64,000 nt of DNA from Pseudomonas simiae (lineage in GTDB: Bacteria > Pseudomonadota > Gammaproteobacteria > Pseudomonadales > Pseudomonadaceae), in contig NZ_FOKB01000001.1 in assembly GCF_900111895.1 (NCBI RefSeq), forward strand, positions 124,001-188,000, given 5' to 3'. The notes below the pieces were generated by a model. That model did no database searches and was not told the origin of the DNA. It worked only from the letters and a program-made list of their open reading frames with translations. Positions within the stretch are counted from its first letter, which is position 1; the number at the start of each line of letters is the position of its first letter. Shown one piece after another: positions 33,625 to 42,003 of the stretch. Position numbers and translations under genes: made by a program.

Positions 33625-34620
33625 ATGTTCGAGGAAGAAAACGCGCAATGGGGCCTGGTGCATGCCCTGGTGCTGGACGGTAAAGGCGGTGCGCGTTCGA
33701 TTGCCCGGACTGAGCTCGACGAATTGCAACTGCAGCCCCAGGAAAGCCTGTGGCTGCATTGGGATCGCAGTCACCCGCAAACCCAGACCTGGCTGCGCAA
33801 ATCCAGCGGCTTGAGCGAATTTGCCTGTGACTTGTTGCTGGAGGAGAACACCCGCCCGCGCCTGTTGGCGCTGCCGGACTCCGAATTGCTGCTGTTCCTG
33901 CGCGGGGTCAACCTCAACCCCGGTGCAGAGCCGGAAGACATGGTCTCGGTGCGCATCTTTGCTGCCGCCAGCCGCGTTATTTCCCTGCGCCTGCGGCCGT
34001 TGCGCGCCACTGACGAGCTGTTGGTGCAATTGGCGGACGGCAAGGGGCCTAAGACCGCGTCGGAACTCATCCTTTATATGGCGCAGTACCTGACCAATAA
34101 AGTGCAGGATTTGGTCTCCGACCTGTCTGAAATCGTCGACGCAGAGGAAGAAAAACTCGATACCGACGAACGGTATACCCCGGAACATGGCAGCGTTCTG
34201 CAGATCCGTCGACGAGCCGCAGGGCTGAAGCGATTTTTGGCGCCGCAACGGGATATTTTTGCCCAGCTCACGCGGATCAAATTGCCGTGGTTCTGTGACG
34301 ACGATGCCGACTACTGGAACGAATTGAACAACAGCCTGACCCGCTATCTGGAAGAGCTCGAATTGACCCGAGAGCGCGTGGGGCTTGTGCTGGAGGCTGA
34401 AGACCGGCGTTTGAGCGTGCGCATGAATCGCACCATGTACCGCTTCGGGATCATCACCGGGATCTTTCTGCCGATGAGTTTTTTGACCGGTCTGCTGGGG
34501 ATCAATGTGGGGGGGATTCCGTTCTCCTCCAGCCCCTATGGATTCATGGTTGCGTGCCTGTTAATGGTCTCGGTGGCGCTCGGACAATGGTGGCTTTTTC
34601 GACGACTGCGCTGGGTTTGA
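33625..34620 (+). CDS. cmaX: CorA/ZntB-family ion transporter CmaX
   Basis: The 331-residue protein has a long cytoplasmic N-terminal domain and two C-terminal membrane helices (about residues 270-330). The loop between them is GINVGG, the GxN form seen in ZntB-like members in place of the GMN of CorA magnesium channels. The product likely moves Mg, Zn or other divalent cations. Its place ahead of crfX-cmpX-sigX-oprF identifies it as the Pseudomonas cmaX gene. Name and position are firm; the ion is not known from sequence. Confidence 0.9.
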   Translation: MFEEENAQWGLVHALVLDGKGGARSIARTELDELQLQPQESLWLHWDRSHPQTQTWLRKSSGLSEFACDLLLEENTRPRLLALPDSELLLFLRGVNLNPGAEPEDMVSVRIFAAASRVISLRLRPLRATDELLVQLADGKGPKTASELILYMAQYLTNKVQDLVSDLSEIVDAEEEKLDTDERYTPEHGSVLQIRRRAAGLKRFLAPQRDIFAQLTRIKLPWFCDDDADYWNELNNSLTRYLEELELTRERVGLVLEAEDRRLSVRMNRTMYRFGIITGIFLPMSFLTGLLGINVGGIPFSSSPYGFMVACLLMVSVALGQWWLFRRLRWV

Positions 34621-34706
34621 GCTGAATATGACCTGAACGTAGGAAGGGGCGTATGTGACCCCAATAATTTTACCCTCGTCTTTTAAAACACTTGCGAGAG
34701 GTTTTT

Positions 34707-34952
34707 ATGCACGATCCGTTCGAACAGTCTTTGCGTGACATGCTCAATGCCTCGCCGTCCAACCGCGACGACGATGCTTGCCTGGGCCGCGTGTTGAAAA
34801 CCGCCAACCGTCAGGTGGGGGCGGGTGACCTGTTCGGTCTGCTCGGCCGTTGGGTGCCGGCGCTGATGATGGCCCTGAACAATGGTTCGGCCCATGTATC
34901 GCCCGTGTCCCGTCGTAAATCTCTTGCTCGCACTGCTGATAAGGCTGATTGA
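34707..34952 (+). CDS. crfX: CrfX, small conserved protein of the cmaX-crfX-cmpX operon
   Basis: This 81-residue protein begins MHDPFEQSLRDMLNASPSNRDDDACL, the conserved start of Pseudomonas CrfX. It has no signal peptide and one moderately hydrophobic stretch (LFGLLGRWVPALMMAL). GAGAGG lies upstream of the ATG at 34707. Its function is not established; it is kept with cmpX, whose ATG comes two bases after the crfX stop, so they are translationally coupled. Published work on P. fluorescens links crfX to envelope stress responses together with cmpX and sigX. Confidence 0.88.
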   Translation: MHDPFEQSLRDMLNASPSNRDDDACLGRVLKTANRQVGAGDLFGLLGRWVPALMMALNNGSAHVSPVSRRKSLARTADKAD

Positions 34953-34954
34953 AT

Positions 34955-35779
34955 ATGGAACTTGATCTCTGGACCCAGAGCCTGGTCACCGCGATGACCG
35001 CATTGTGGACCAAGGTGGCGAATTTCATTCCCAACCTGTTTGGTGCCCTGGTGCTGGTGTTGCTGGGCTTTGTCGTGGCCAAGTTGCTCGACACCCTGCT
35101 GTCCAAATTGCTCGCAAAACTGGGCCTGGATCGCTTGATGGCAGGCACCGGCCTGACCAAGCTGCTGGGTCGCGCAGGGTTGCAGGTGCCGATCTCCACC
35201 TTGATCGGCAAGATCGTTTATTGGTTTGTTTTGCTGATTTTTCTGGTTTCTGCGGCTCAATCGCTTGGACTTGAGCGAGTTTCAGCTACGCTCGACATGC
35301 TGGCGCTGTATTTGCCGAAGGTTTTCGGCGGCGCGCTGGTATTGCTGGTAGGTGTTTTGCTGGCGCAACTGGCCAATGGGCTGGTGCGCGGCGCTGCCGA
35401 AGGCGTGGGTTTGGATTATGCTGCCGGCCTGGGACGAATCGCCCAGGGACTGGTGATCATCATCAGTATTTCGGTCGCGATCAGCCAGTTGGAGGTCAAG
35501 ACTGACCTGCTCAACCATGTGATTGTGATCGTTTTGATTACCGTTGGTCTGGCCGTTGCGCTGGCCATGGGCTTGGGAAGCCGGGAAATTGCCGGTCAGA
35601 TTCTTGCGGGAATCTATGTGCGTGAGTTATATCAGGTTGGGCAACAGGTGCGTGTGGGCGAGGTCGAAGGGCAAATTGAGGAGATCGGTACGGTCAAGAC
35701 GACGGTGCTGACCGATGACGGAGACCTGGTGTCGCTGTCCAATCGGATTCTCCTGGAGCAGCAGGTCAGTAGCCGCTAA
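34955..35779 (+). CDS. cmpX: CmpX, MscS-related mechanosensitive membrane protein
   Basis: The 274-residue inner-membrane protein has an N-terminal helix, three or four hydrophobic segments (about residues 20-45, 85-110, 125-150, 170-200) and a C-terminal MscS-like cytosolic beta domain (LGSREIAGQILAGIYVRELYQVGQQVRVGEVEGQIEEIG). The region around residue 206, GLGSREIAGQ, matches the start of the MscS middle domain. In Pseudomonas it lies just upstream of sigX, and loss of cmpX is known to activate SigX. The start codon is two bases beyond the crfX stop. Confidence 0.9.
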   Translation: MELDLWTQSLVTAMTALWTKVANFIPNLFGALVLVLLGFVVAKLLDTLLSKLLAKLGLDRLMAGTGLTKLLGRAGLQVPISTLIGKIVYWFVLLIFLVSAAQSLGLERVSATLDMLALYLPKVFGGALVLLVGVLLAQLANGLVRGAAEGVGLDYAAGLGRIAQGLVIIISISVAISQLEVKTDLLNHVIVIVLITVGLAVALAMGLGSREIAGQILAGIYVRELYQVGQQVRVGEVEGQIEEIGTVKTTVLTDDGDLVSLSNRILLEQQVSSR

Positions 35780-35866
35780 ACCGGCAAACCCTGCTAATGT
35801 ACGCCGCCGCTGGCCCGGCTGACCGGGTTGTGGCGGACATTGACCTGACTGTCGGCACGACTTGTT

Positions 35867-36457
35867 TTGAATAAAGCCCAAACGTTGTCCACGCGCTATG
35901 ACCCCCGTGAGCTCTCTGATGAGGAGTTGGTCGCGCGCTCGCACACGGAGCTGTTTCACGTAACTCGCGCGTACGAAGAATTGATGCGCAGATATCAACG
36001 CACTTTGTTCAACGTTTGTTCAAGGTATTTAGGGAACGATAGAGATGCGGATGATGTCTGTCAGGAAGTGATGCTCAAGGTGCTGTACGGCCTGAAGAAC
36101 TTCGAGGGCAAATCGAAGTTCAAGACATGGCTATACAGCATCACGTACAACGAGTGCATCACGCAGTATCGGAAGGAACGGCGAAAGCGTCGCTTGATGG
36201 ACGCGTTGAGTCTTGACCCCCTTGAGGAGGCGTCTGAAGAAAAGGCGCCGGCACCCGAGGAGAAGGGTGGACTTGATCGCTGGTTGGTGTATGTGAACCC
36301 GATTGACCGGGAAATTCTGGTGCTACGATTTGTCGCAGAGCTAGAATTCCAGGAAATCGCTGACATCATGCACATGGGTTTGAGTGCTACAAAAATGCGT
36401 TACAAACGTGCTCTTGATAAATTACGTGAGAAATTTGCGGGCGAGACTGAAACTTAG
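35867..36457 (+). CDS. sigX: ECF sigma factor SigX
   Basis: The 196-residue protein is an extracytoplasmic-function sigma factor. Region 2 contains RYLGNDRDADDVCQEVMLKVL and KFKTWLYSITYNECI, and region 4 IDREILVLRFVAELEFQEIADIMHMGLSATKMRYKRALDKLR. It directs oprF transcription and fatty-acid/membrane homeostasis genes in Pseudomonas. No anti-sigma gene follows, which is normal for SigX. The start is a TTG at 35867 with poor Shine-Dalgarno; the sequence MNKAQ...STRYD is the conserved N-terminus. The 87-base gap from cmpX and 107-base gap to oprF likely contain promoters. Confidence 0.94.
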   Translation: MNKAQTLSTRYDPRELSDEELVARSHTELFHVTRAYEELMRRYQRTLFNVCSRYLGNDRDADDVCQEVMLKVLYGLKNFEGKSKFKTWLYSITYNECITQYRKERRKRRLMDALSLDPLEEASEEKAPAPEEKGGLDRWLVYVNPIDREILVLRFVAELEFQEIADIMHMGLSATKMRYKRALDKLREKFAGETET

Positions 36458-36564
36458 TGCGTGGCAAATATCTCTTACGTGTAGGCAAGTTCTGTTAGAC
36501 TTGTCGCCGAGTTGTCCCCCGGTTTGTGGGACTGCTTTACAATCACCAGATGGGGATTTAACGG

Positions 36565-37545
36565 ATGAAACTGAAAAACACCTTGGGCTTGGCCATTGGT
36601 TCTCTTATTGCCGCTACTTCTTTCGGCGTTCTGGCACAAGGCCAAGGCGCAGTTGAAGGCGAGCTGTTCTACAAGAAGCAGTACAACGATAGCGTCAAGC
36701 ACATCGAAGACGGCTTCAATCCTGGCGCTCGCATCGGTTACTTCCTGACCGACGACCTGTCCTTGAACCTGTCCTACGACAAGACCAACCACACCCGTTC
36801 GAACGACGGTACTGGTAACCAGAAGATCAAAGGCGATACCGGCAGCCTGGTTGCCCAGTATCACTTCGGTCAAGCTGGCGTAGACAGCCTGCGTCCATAC
36901 GTAGAGGGCGGTTTCGGCCACCAGAGCCGTACCAACGTTCAAGCTGACGGCCACAGCGGTCGCGACCAGACTACCTTCGCTACCGTTGGTACTGGCGTGA
37001 AGTACTACTTCACCAACAACCTGTACGCTCGTGCCGGTGTTGAAGCTGACTACGGTCTGGACAACGGCAAGTGGGACTACTCCGCACTGGTCGGCCTGGG
37101 CGTGAACTTCGGCGGTAACGCTGGCGCAGTTGCTCCAGCTCCTACCCCAGCACCAGCTCCAGAGCCAACTCCAGAGCCAGAAGCTCCAGTTGCTCAGGTT
37201 GTTCGTGTTGAGCTGGACGTCAAGTTCGACTTCGACAAATCCGTTGTTAAGCCTAACAGCTACGGCGACGTGAAAAACCTGGCCGACTTCATGGCTCAGT
37301 ACCCAGCTACCAACGTAGAAGTTGCTGGTCACACTGACTCCGTAGGTCCAGACGCTTACAACCAGAAGCTGTCCCAGCGTCGTGCTGACGCTGTTAAGCA
37401 AGTCCTGGTTAAAGACGGCGTTGCTCCTAGCCGTATCACCGCAGTAGGTTACGGTGAGTCCCGCCCAGTTGCTGACAACGCAACTGAAGCTGGTCGCGCT
37501 GTTAACCGTCGCGTAGAAGCGTCGGTTGAAGCTCAAGCTCAGTAA
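36565..37545 (+). CDS. oprF: Major outer-membrane porin OprF
   Basis: This 326-residue porin has a signal peptide (1-24, cut after VLA), an N-terminal eight-strand barrel ending near residue 185, a Pro/Ala-rich hinge (PAPTPAPAPEPTPEPEAP) and a C-terminal OmpA-like peptidoglycan-binding domain with VEVAGHTDSVG and NQKLSQRRADAVKQ. Codon use is strongly biased, with frequent GTT, GCT and GGT, as expected of a very highly expressed gene. GGGGA precedes the ATG. SigX is encoded just upstream and probably contributes to its transcription. A strong terminator follows. Confidence 0.97.
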   Translation: MKLKNTLGLAIGSLIAATSFGVLAQGQGAVEGELFYKKQYNDSVKHIEDGFNPGARIGYFLTDDLSLNLSYDKTNHTRSNDGTGNQKIKGDTGSLVAQYHFGQAGVDSLRPYVEGGFGHQSRTNVQADGHSGRDQTTFATVGTGVKYYFTNNLYARAGVEADYGLDNGKWDYSALVGLGVNFGGNAGAVAPAPTPAPAPEPTPEPEAPVAQVVRVELDVKFDFDKSVVKPNSYGDVKNLADFMAQYPATNVEVAGHTDSVGPDAYNQKLSQRRADAVKQVLVKDGVAPSRITAVGYGESRPVADNATEAGRAVNRRVEASVEAQAQ

Positions 37546-37562
37546 TTACTGAGTGGTAGAAA

Positions 37563-37590
37563 AAAGCCCGGCTTAGGCCGGGCTTTTTTT
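37563..37590 (+). terminator. Strong intrinsic terminator after oprF, possibly bidirectional
   Basis: AAAGCCCGGC, a four-base loop and GCCGGGCTTT followed by a run of T form a classical terminator. The A-run on the other side lets it also serve the convergent cobA gene. Confidence 0.92.
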
Positions 37591-37605
37591 CGCCTGTGAT
37601 TTGCC

Positions 37606-38349
37606 TCAGGCGCTCACGGCCTGAGCGAGGCAAGCGGCCTGGCCTGGGGCTGCAACACGGCCAATCACCAGGATGGCCGGGCTTTTCAAGGCAAATGCCT
37701 GTGCATCTTCGTGCATACGCCACAGCGCGCTGCGACATTCCCTTTGCTGGGGCAGCGATGCGTTCTCGATCATCGCCACTGGCATATCCGCCGCCATCCC
37801 GCCGTCCAGCAGTTGCTGGCAAATTTCCTCCAGCTTCGCCACGCCCATGTACACCACCAGGGTTGTCCCACCTTCTGCCAGCGCACGCCAATTCAGGCTG
37901 CTGTCGTCCTGGGTATGCGCCGTGACCAGCGTCACGCCCCGACTCACGCCGCGCAAGGTCAGTGGCACCGCGCAATTCGTCGCGCCTGCCAACCCTGCGG
38001 TAATGCCGTTGACCAACTCCACCTCGACGCCCCGTTCACGCAACCACATCGCCTCTTCACCGCCGCGTCCGAAAATGCACGGGTCGCCGCCTTTGAGGCG
38101 TACCACGCACTTGCCCTGGCGCGTATAGCGCAGCATCAGCCGGTGGATGAAATCTTGCGGGGTCGACCGGCAGCCACCGCGTTTCCCCACGGTGACCACC
38201 CGCGCGTTCGTGCAATGTTCCAGCACGGCCGGGTTGACCAAGTCATCGATCAGCACCACATCGGCCTCACGCAGGGCGCGTACCGCCTTGAGGGTCAGCA
38301 ACTCCGGGTCACCCGGACCCGCGCCCACCAGCCAGACTTTTGCATTCAT
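37606..38349 (-). CDS. cobA: Uroporphyrinogen-III C-methyltransferase
   Basis: The 247-residue SAM-dependent enzyme makes precorrin-2, the precursor of siroheme, which nitrite and sulfite reductases need. The N-terminal VWLVGAGPGDPELLTLKA, YTRQGKCVVRLKGGDPCIFGRGGEE and GITAGLAGATNCAVPLT are classic SUMT motifs. Unlike CysG it has no dehydrogenase/chelatase part. GAGGAA precedes the ATG at 38349, 26 bases after the kinase stop, so it belongs to the nitrate-assimilation operon. In P. aeruginosa the reductase genes lie between these two genes; here they are absent. Confidence 0.94.
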   Translation of the reverse strand: MNAKVWLVGAGPGDPELLTLKAVRALREADVVLIDDLVNPAVLEHCTNARVVTVGKRGGCRSTPQDFIHRLMLRYTRQGKCVVRLKGGDPCIFGRGGEEAMWLRERGVEVELVNGITAGLAGATNCAVPLTLRGVSRGVTLVTAHTQDDSSLNWRALAEGGTTLVVYMGVAKLEEICQQLLDGGMAADMPVAMIENASLPQQRECRSALWRMHEDAQAFALKSPAILVIGRVAAPGQAACLAQAVSA

Positions 38350-38375
38350 AGGGTGTTCCTCGTCCAGGGATGACA

Positions 38376-40046
38376 TCAGCGGTGAAAGAGTGAGTACAAC
38401 AGCACCAGATTGATCAACAGCGAAAGCAGCGCCAGCGTGCGCCAGACCTTCAAGGGTTCACGCTCCAGCAATGGCTTGGGGCGGACACTCAGTTCCTGCC
38501 GGTCAGCCTGTTCCAGCACGCGCAACCACTCTTCGGCGGTTTCATAGCGATGGGCTGGATGGGCGGCCACGGCCCGTTCCAGGCTGAGGGGAAGCCAATC
38601 CGGCAGGTCGGGGCGGTAGCGGCTGGCGCTGACAGGCTGAGTGAACCGGGGCCGTTGGAAGGCCTCGATTTCGCCGTAGGGGTAATGTCCGGTCAGCAGG
38701 TAATACAAGGTTACGCCTACGCTGTATAAGTCCTGTTGAGTCGTAGGGCGCTCGCCGTTGAAGGCTTCAGGTGCAATAAAGCTAGGCGTGCCCGGCAGCG
38801 CATGGACGTGGTCTTCAGACAGGCCTGGGCAATACGCCAGGCCGAAATCCAACACACGTAATTCGCCGTCTTCCCCCAGCAGCAGGTTTTCGGGCTTGAG
38901 GTCGCGATGCAGGATCTGCCGACGGTGCAAAATGCCCACGGCCCGCAGCAGACGTTCGGCTATTGCCTGCCATTGTGCCAAGGGCAGTGGGCCTTGACGC
39001 TGGAACAGTTCGGCCAGGGTCTGGCCCGAATACTCACGCATCACATAATACAAATGCTGACGCGCGCTACCGGCATGGACCTCAGGGAACGCCCGCCCCG
39101 CAACCCGCCGCAGAAACCATTCCTCCGACAGTAAGGCCTGGCCGGCGTCGTGATCATCGTCGCGGCTCAAGGGCAGGGTTTTCAGCAGCCAGGGTTGCTG
39201 CTGGGCATCGCGCACCCGGTAGAGCAATGACTGCCGGCTTTGCGCCAATACGCTTTCCACCTGCCAGCCTTCAAAGTGTTGCCCGGCTTTCAACAAGGGC
39301 GGCAGTGGCCATTGCTGCAACTGCACCAGCGCATCGCCGAGGGTGGCTGCGCCGAGGGCGTCGATACGCACGAGCAGCGCGCTGGCATTGTCCTGGCTGC
39401 CTGCCAGGTGCGCGGCATTCACCAGGGTGTTGACCGCCAATTCCATGTCTGTTTGTTCGCGCAAAATCGTCTGGATACTGGGATCACCCAGGGTTGCCCA
39501 CACGCCATCACTGACCAACAGGAAACATTCGCCTTCACGCAGCTGACCGTCGAGAAAATCCACCACCAGATGCTGATCCAGGCCAAGGGCGCGCTTGAGC
39601 ACGTGCTGCATGCCCGGTTGCTCCCACACGTGATCCTCGGTGATGCGCTGTAATTGGCCAGCGAACCAACGATACGCCCGACAATCGCCGACATGCGCCA
39701 GGGTAAAACGCTGGCCGCGAAACACCAGCGCACTCAGGGTGGTCAACAGAGGCTGGCCACCGCCATTGGCTTGCAGCCAGCGATTCTGTGCCAGTAGCAA
39801 CCGCTCCAGGGCCTGGGCCACGCCCCAGGTTTGCGGCGTGGCGTAGTAGTCCAGGGCCAGCGCCTGCAAGGTCGAGCGCGCAGCCAGGCCGCCGTCGGCG
39901 CACTGGCTCACCCCATCGGCGATGGCACATAAGTAGCCTTTGCTCGCCGCCAGTTCGGCCACAGGCGTGACCACCCGCAGCGCGTCCTGATTTTCCGTCC
40001 GTGGGCCGATGACACTGGCCTGGGCGACGCTCAGTTGCAGGCTCAT
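38376..40046 (-). CDS. PP2C phosphatase - Ser/Thr protein kinase fusion with C-terminal membrane anchor
   Basis: This 556-residue protein begins with a PP2C-type phosphatase domain (about residues 1-240; ENQDALRV, AIADGVSQ, and LVSDGVWATLGD), then a eukaryotic-like kinase domain with HRDLKPENLL (catalytic Asp near 382), DFGLAY (DFG) and APEAF, and one membrane helix at the end (LALLSLLINLVLLYSLF). Its homologue stands in the nitrate assimilation locus of P. aeruginosa. The start at 40046 is an ATGA overlap with the transporter stop, so the two are coupled. Having phosphatase and kinase in one chain suggests a reversible switch; its target, perhaps the transporter or reductase, is not known. 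Confidence 0.92.
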   Translation of the reverse strand: MSLQLSVAQASVIGPRTENQDALRVVTPVAELAASKGYLCAIADGVSQCADGGLAARSTLQALALDYYATPQTWGVAQALERLLLAQNRWLQANGGGQPLLTTLSALVFRGQRFTLAHVGDCRAYRWFAGQLQRITEDHVWEQPGMQHVLKRALGLDQHLVVDFLDGQLREGECFLLVSDGVWATLGDPSIQTILREQTDMELAVNTLVNAAHLAGSQDNASALLVRIDALGAATLGDALVQLQQWPLPPLLKAGQHFEGWQVESVLAQSRQSLLYRVRDAQQQPWLLKTLPLSRDDDHDAGQALLSEEWFLRRVAGRAFPEVHAGSARQHLYYVMREYSGQTLAELFQRQGPLPLAQWQAIAERLLRAVGILHRRQILHRDLKPENLLLGEDGELRVLDFGLAYCPGLSEDHVHALPGTPSFIAPEAFNGERPTTQQDLYSVGVTLYYLLTGHYPYGEIEAFQRPRFTQPVSASRYRPDLPDWLPLSLERAVAAHPAHRYETAEEWLRVLEQADRQELSVRPKPLLEREPLKVWRTLALLSLLINLVLLYSLFHR

Positions 40047-41257
40047 CAGACCCGCGCAGCCGTGACGGCAGCCGAGCCCCAGGTGGTTCTCCAGCGACGC
40101 TTCACGCCGTGCAGGCCGAACCAGGCCAGCACGCCCAGGCTGGCGAACAACCACAACGCCAGCTGATAGCTGCCGGTGCTTTGCTTGATTGCACCCATGC
40201 CCGCCGCCAAGGCAAAGCCGCCGATACCGCCGGCCATGCCGATCAGGCCGGTCATCACGCCGATTTCACGGCGGAAACGCTGCGGTACGAGTTGGAACAC
40301 TGCGCCGTTTCCTGCGCCGAGACCCAGCATGGTGCAGACGAAGAGCGCGAGCGCAGCAACGGGACTCGGTAGGTTGAAACCCACCGCTGCGATACAGATC
40401 GCCGCCACGCTGTACATGCCCAGCAGCGTACGGATCCCGCCGAAGCGGTCCGCCAGCGCGCCGCCCAGTGGGCGCATCAGGCTACCGCCAAACACACAGG
40501 CGGCGGTGTAGTAACCAGCGGTCACCGGGCTCAGGCCGTATTGGTCGTTGAAATAACCGGGCAGGGCGCTGGCCAGGCCGATAAAGCCCCCAAAGGTAAC
40601 GCTGTAGAAAAACATGAACCACCAGCTGTCACGGTCGCCCAGGGCCTTGAAGTAGTCGGCCATGGACTTCGCCTTCGGCCGTTCTGGTGCATTGCGCGCC
40701 AGCCAGGCAAAGACAATCAGGGTCAGCACCAAGGGGATCAGCGCGAAGCCGAACACGTTGCTCCAGCCAAAGGCGGCCGCCAATACCGGTGCCAGCAACG
40801 CGGCGAACACCGTGCCGGAGTTGCCCGCGCCCGCGATGCCCATGGCTTTGCCCTGGTGTTCCGCTGGATACCATTGGGAGGCCAGCGGCAGTGCGACCGC
40901 AAACGATGCACCGGCCATGCCGAGAAACAAGCCCAGCAACAGCGCTTGTTCGTAGCTGTGGATCCCAAGTTTCCAGGCGCCGAACAGGGCGCAGATGACA
41001 ATCACCTGGCCAATCAGGCCGGCCGTCTTCGGCGACAGCTTATCCGCCAGCATGCCCATCAGAAAGCGCAACACCGCGCCCGCGAGAATCGGTGTAGCGA
41101 CCACCAGGCCGCGTTGTTGAGTGGTCAGGTGCAGGTCGGCGGCAATCTGCACGGCCAGTGGGCCCAGCAGGTACCAGACCATAAAGCTCAGGTCGAAATA
41201 CAGGAACGCGGCAAACAGGGTCGGGGTGTGCCCGGATTTCCAGAAGCTTGATTTCAT
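40046..41257 (-). CDS. nasA: Nitrate/nitrite transporter, NarK/NasA family
   Basis: The 403-residue major-facilitator protein has twelve membrane segments and the NarK-type signatures FDLSFMVWYLLGPLA near the start and GAGNSGTVFAALLAPVLA, the nitrate signature, near residue 125. It imports nitrate for assimilation. The start MKSSFWKSGH at 41257 follows GAGGTG; the longer frame would extend into the terminator of the leader. The 5' leader contains a hairpin with a T-run, the presumed target of NasT antitermination. Confidence 0.92.
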   Translation of the reverse strand: MKSSFWKSGHTPTLFAAFLYFDLSFMVWYLLGPLAVQIAADLHLTTQQRGLVVATPILAGAVLRFLMGMLADKLSPKTAGLIGQVIVICALFGAWKLGIHSYEQALLLGLFLGMAGASFAVALPLASQWYPAEHQGKAMGIAGAGNSGTVFAALLAPVLAAAFGWSNVFGFALIPLVLTLIVFAWLARNAPERPKAKSMADYFKALGDRDSWWFMFFYSVTFGGFIGLASALPGYFNDQYGLSPVTAGYYTAACVFGGSLMRPLGGALADRFGGIRTLLGMYSVAAICIAAVGFNLPSPVAALALFVCTMLGLGAGNGAVFQLVPQRFRREIGVMTGLIGMAGGIGGFALAAGMGAIKQSTGSYQLALWLFASLGVLAWFGLHGVKRRWRTTWGSAAVTAARV

Positions 41258-41300
41258 CACGCACCTCAACGGTTGGGAGTCTTGTAAGAAGGCCAAAACG

Positions 41301-41357
41301 AAAAAACGCCGCCACCGGGTTCGCGTGAGCAAACCGGGTGTGCGACGTCTTTGTCGT
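41301..41357 (-). promoter_or_regulatory. NasT-responsive leader terminator upstream of nasA
   Basis: Read on the minus strand, a long stem (CGTCGCACACCCGGTT with AACCCGGTGGCGGCG, some mismatches) is followed by TTTTTT at 41306-41301, 44 bases before the nasA start. A second small stem, CGAC-AAAGA-GTCG-like, lies just before it. This resembles the two-hairpin leaders that ANTAR proteins such as NasT bind to stop termination. Binding is inferred. Confidence 0.65.
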
Positions 41358-41414
41358 GGAGGGGCAACCGCCGTTGGCTACCTGTGATCAATCCTTAGCA
41401 AGAGCTGCGCCACA

Positions 41415-41990
41415 TCAGCCAAGCAGCTCACTCATGGCGATAATCTGCTCTGCCACCTGAATCAGTTTCTGCTGGCGGCTCATGGCTTGGCGGCGCATCA
41501 GGGTGTAGGCCTCTTCCTCATTGCAGTCCTTCATTTTCATCAGCATGCCCTTGGCCAACTCGATGCGCTTGCGCTCGGCCAACTGTTGGTCCCGCGCCTG
41601 GAGCTGCGCGCGCAAGGCCTGATCGCTTTCGAATCGGGCCATGGCCACGTCAAGGATCGGCTGCAGGCGCTGGGCCTGGATGCCTTCGACGATATAGGCG
41701 CTGACGCCGGACTTGATCGCCTGGCGCATCACGTTCGGGTCGTGTTCGTCGGTGAACATCACGATAGGCCGGGGTTGGTCACGACTGACCAGCACCACTT
41801 GCTCCATTACATCGCGGCCCGGTGACTCGGTATCGATCAGGATCACATCCGGGCGCACCGTTTCGACGCGCGCGGGCAGGTCGATGGTCAGGCCCGACTC
41901 ATCGATGACGTCAAAACCGGCTTCGATCAGCGCAGTCCTGAGTCGGCCTACTTTGCGCGGCGTGTCGTTGATCAGCAGGATTCGCAGCAT
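41415..41990 (-). CDS. nasT: NasT, ANTAR-domain response regulator (antiterminator)
   Basis: The 191-residue protein has a receiver-like domain (about residues 1-120; conserved DTESPGRDVMEQ) and a C-terminal ANTAR RNA-binding domain (about 130-190; ELAKGMLMKMKDCNEEEAYTLMRRQAMSRQQKL). It binds leader hairpins to allow transcription of nitrate-assimilation genes when freed from NasS by nitrate. The start MLRILLINDTPRKV at 41990 follows GAGGA. It lies 13 bases after nasS and 157 bases before nasA, whose leader is its likely target. Confidence 0.94.
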   Translation of the reverse strand: MLRILLINDTPRKVGRLRTALIEAGFDVIDESGLTIDLPARVETVRPDVILIDTESPGRDVMEQVVLVSRDQPRPIVMFTDEHDPNVMRQAIKSGVSAYIVEGIQAQRLQPILDVAMARFESDQALRAQLQARDQQLAERKRIELAKGMLMKMKDCNEEEAYTLMRRQAMSRQQKLIQVAEQIIAMSELLG

Positions 41991-42003
41991 GGACGTCCTC
42001 CTG

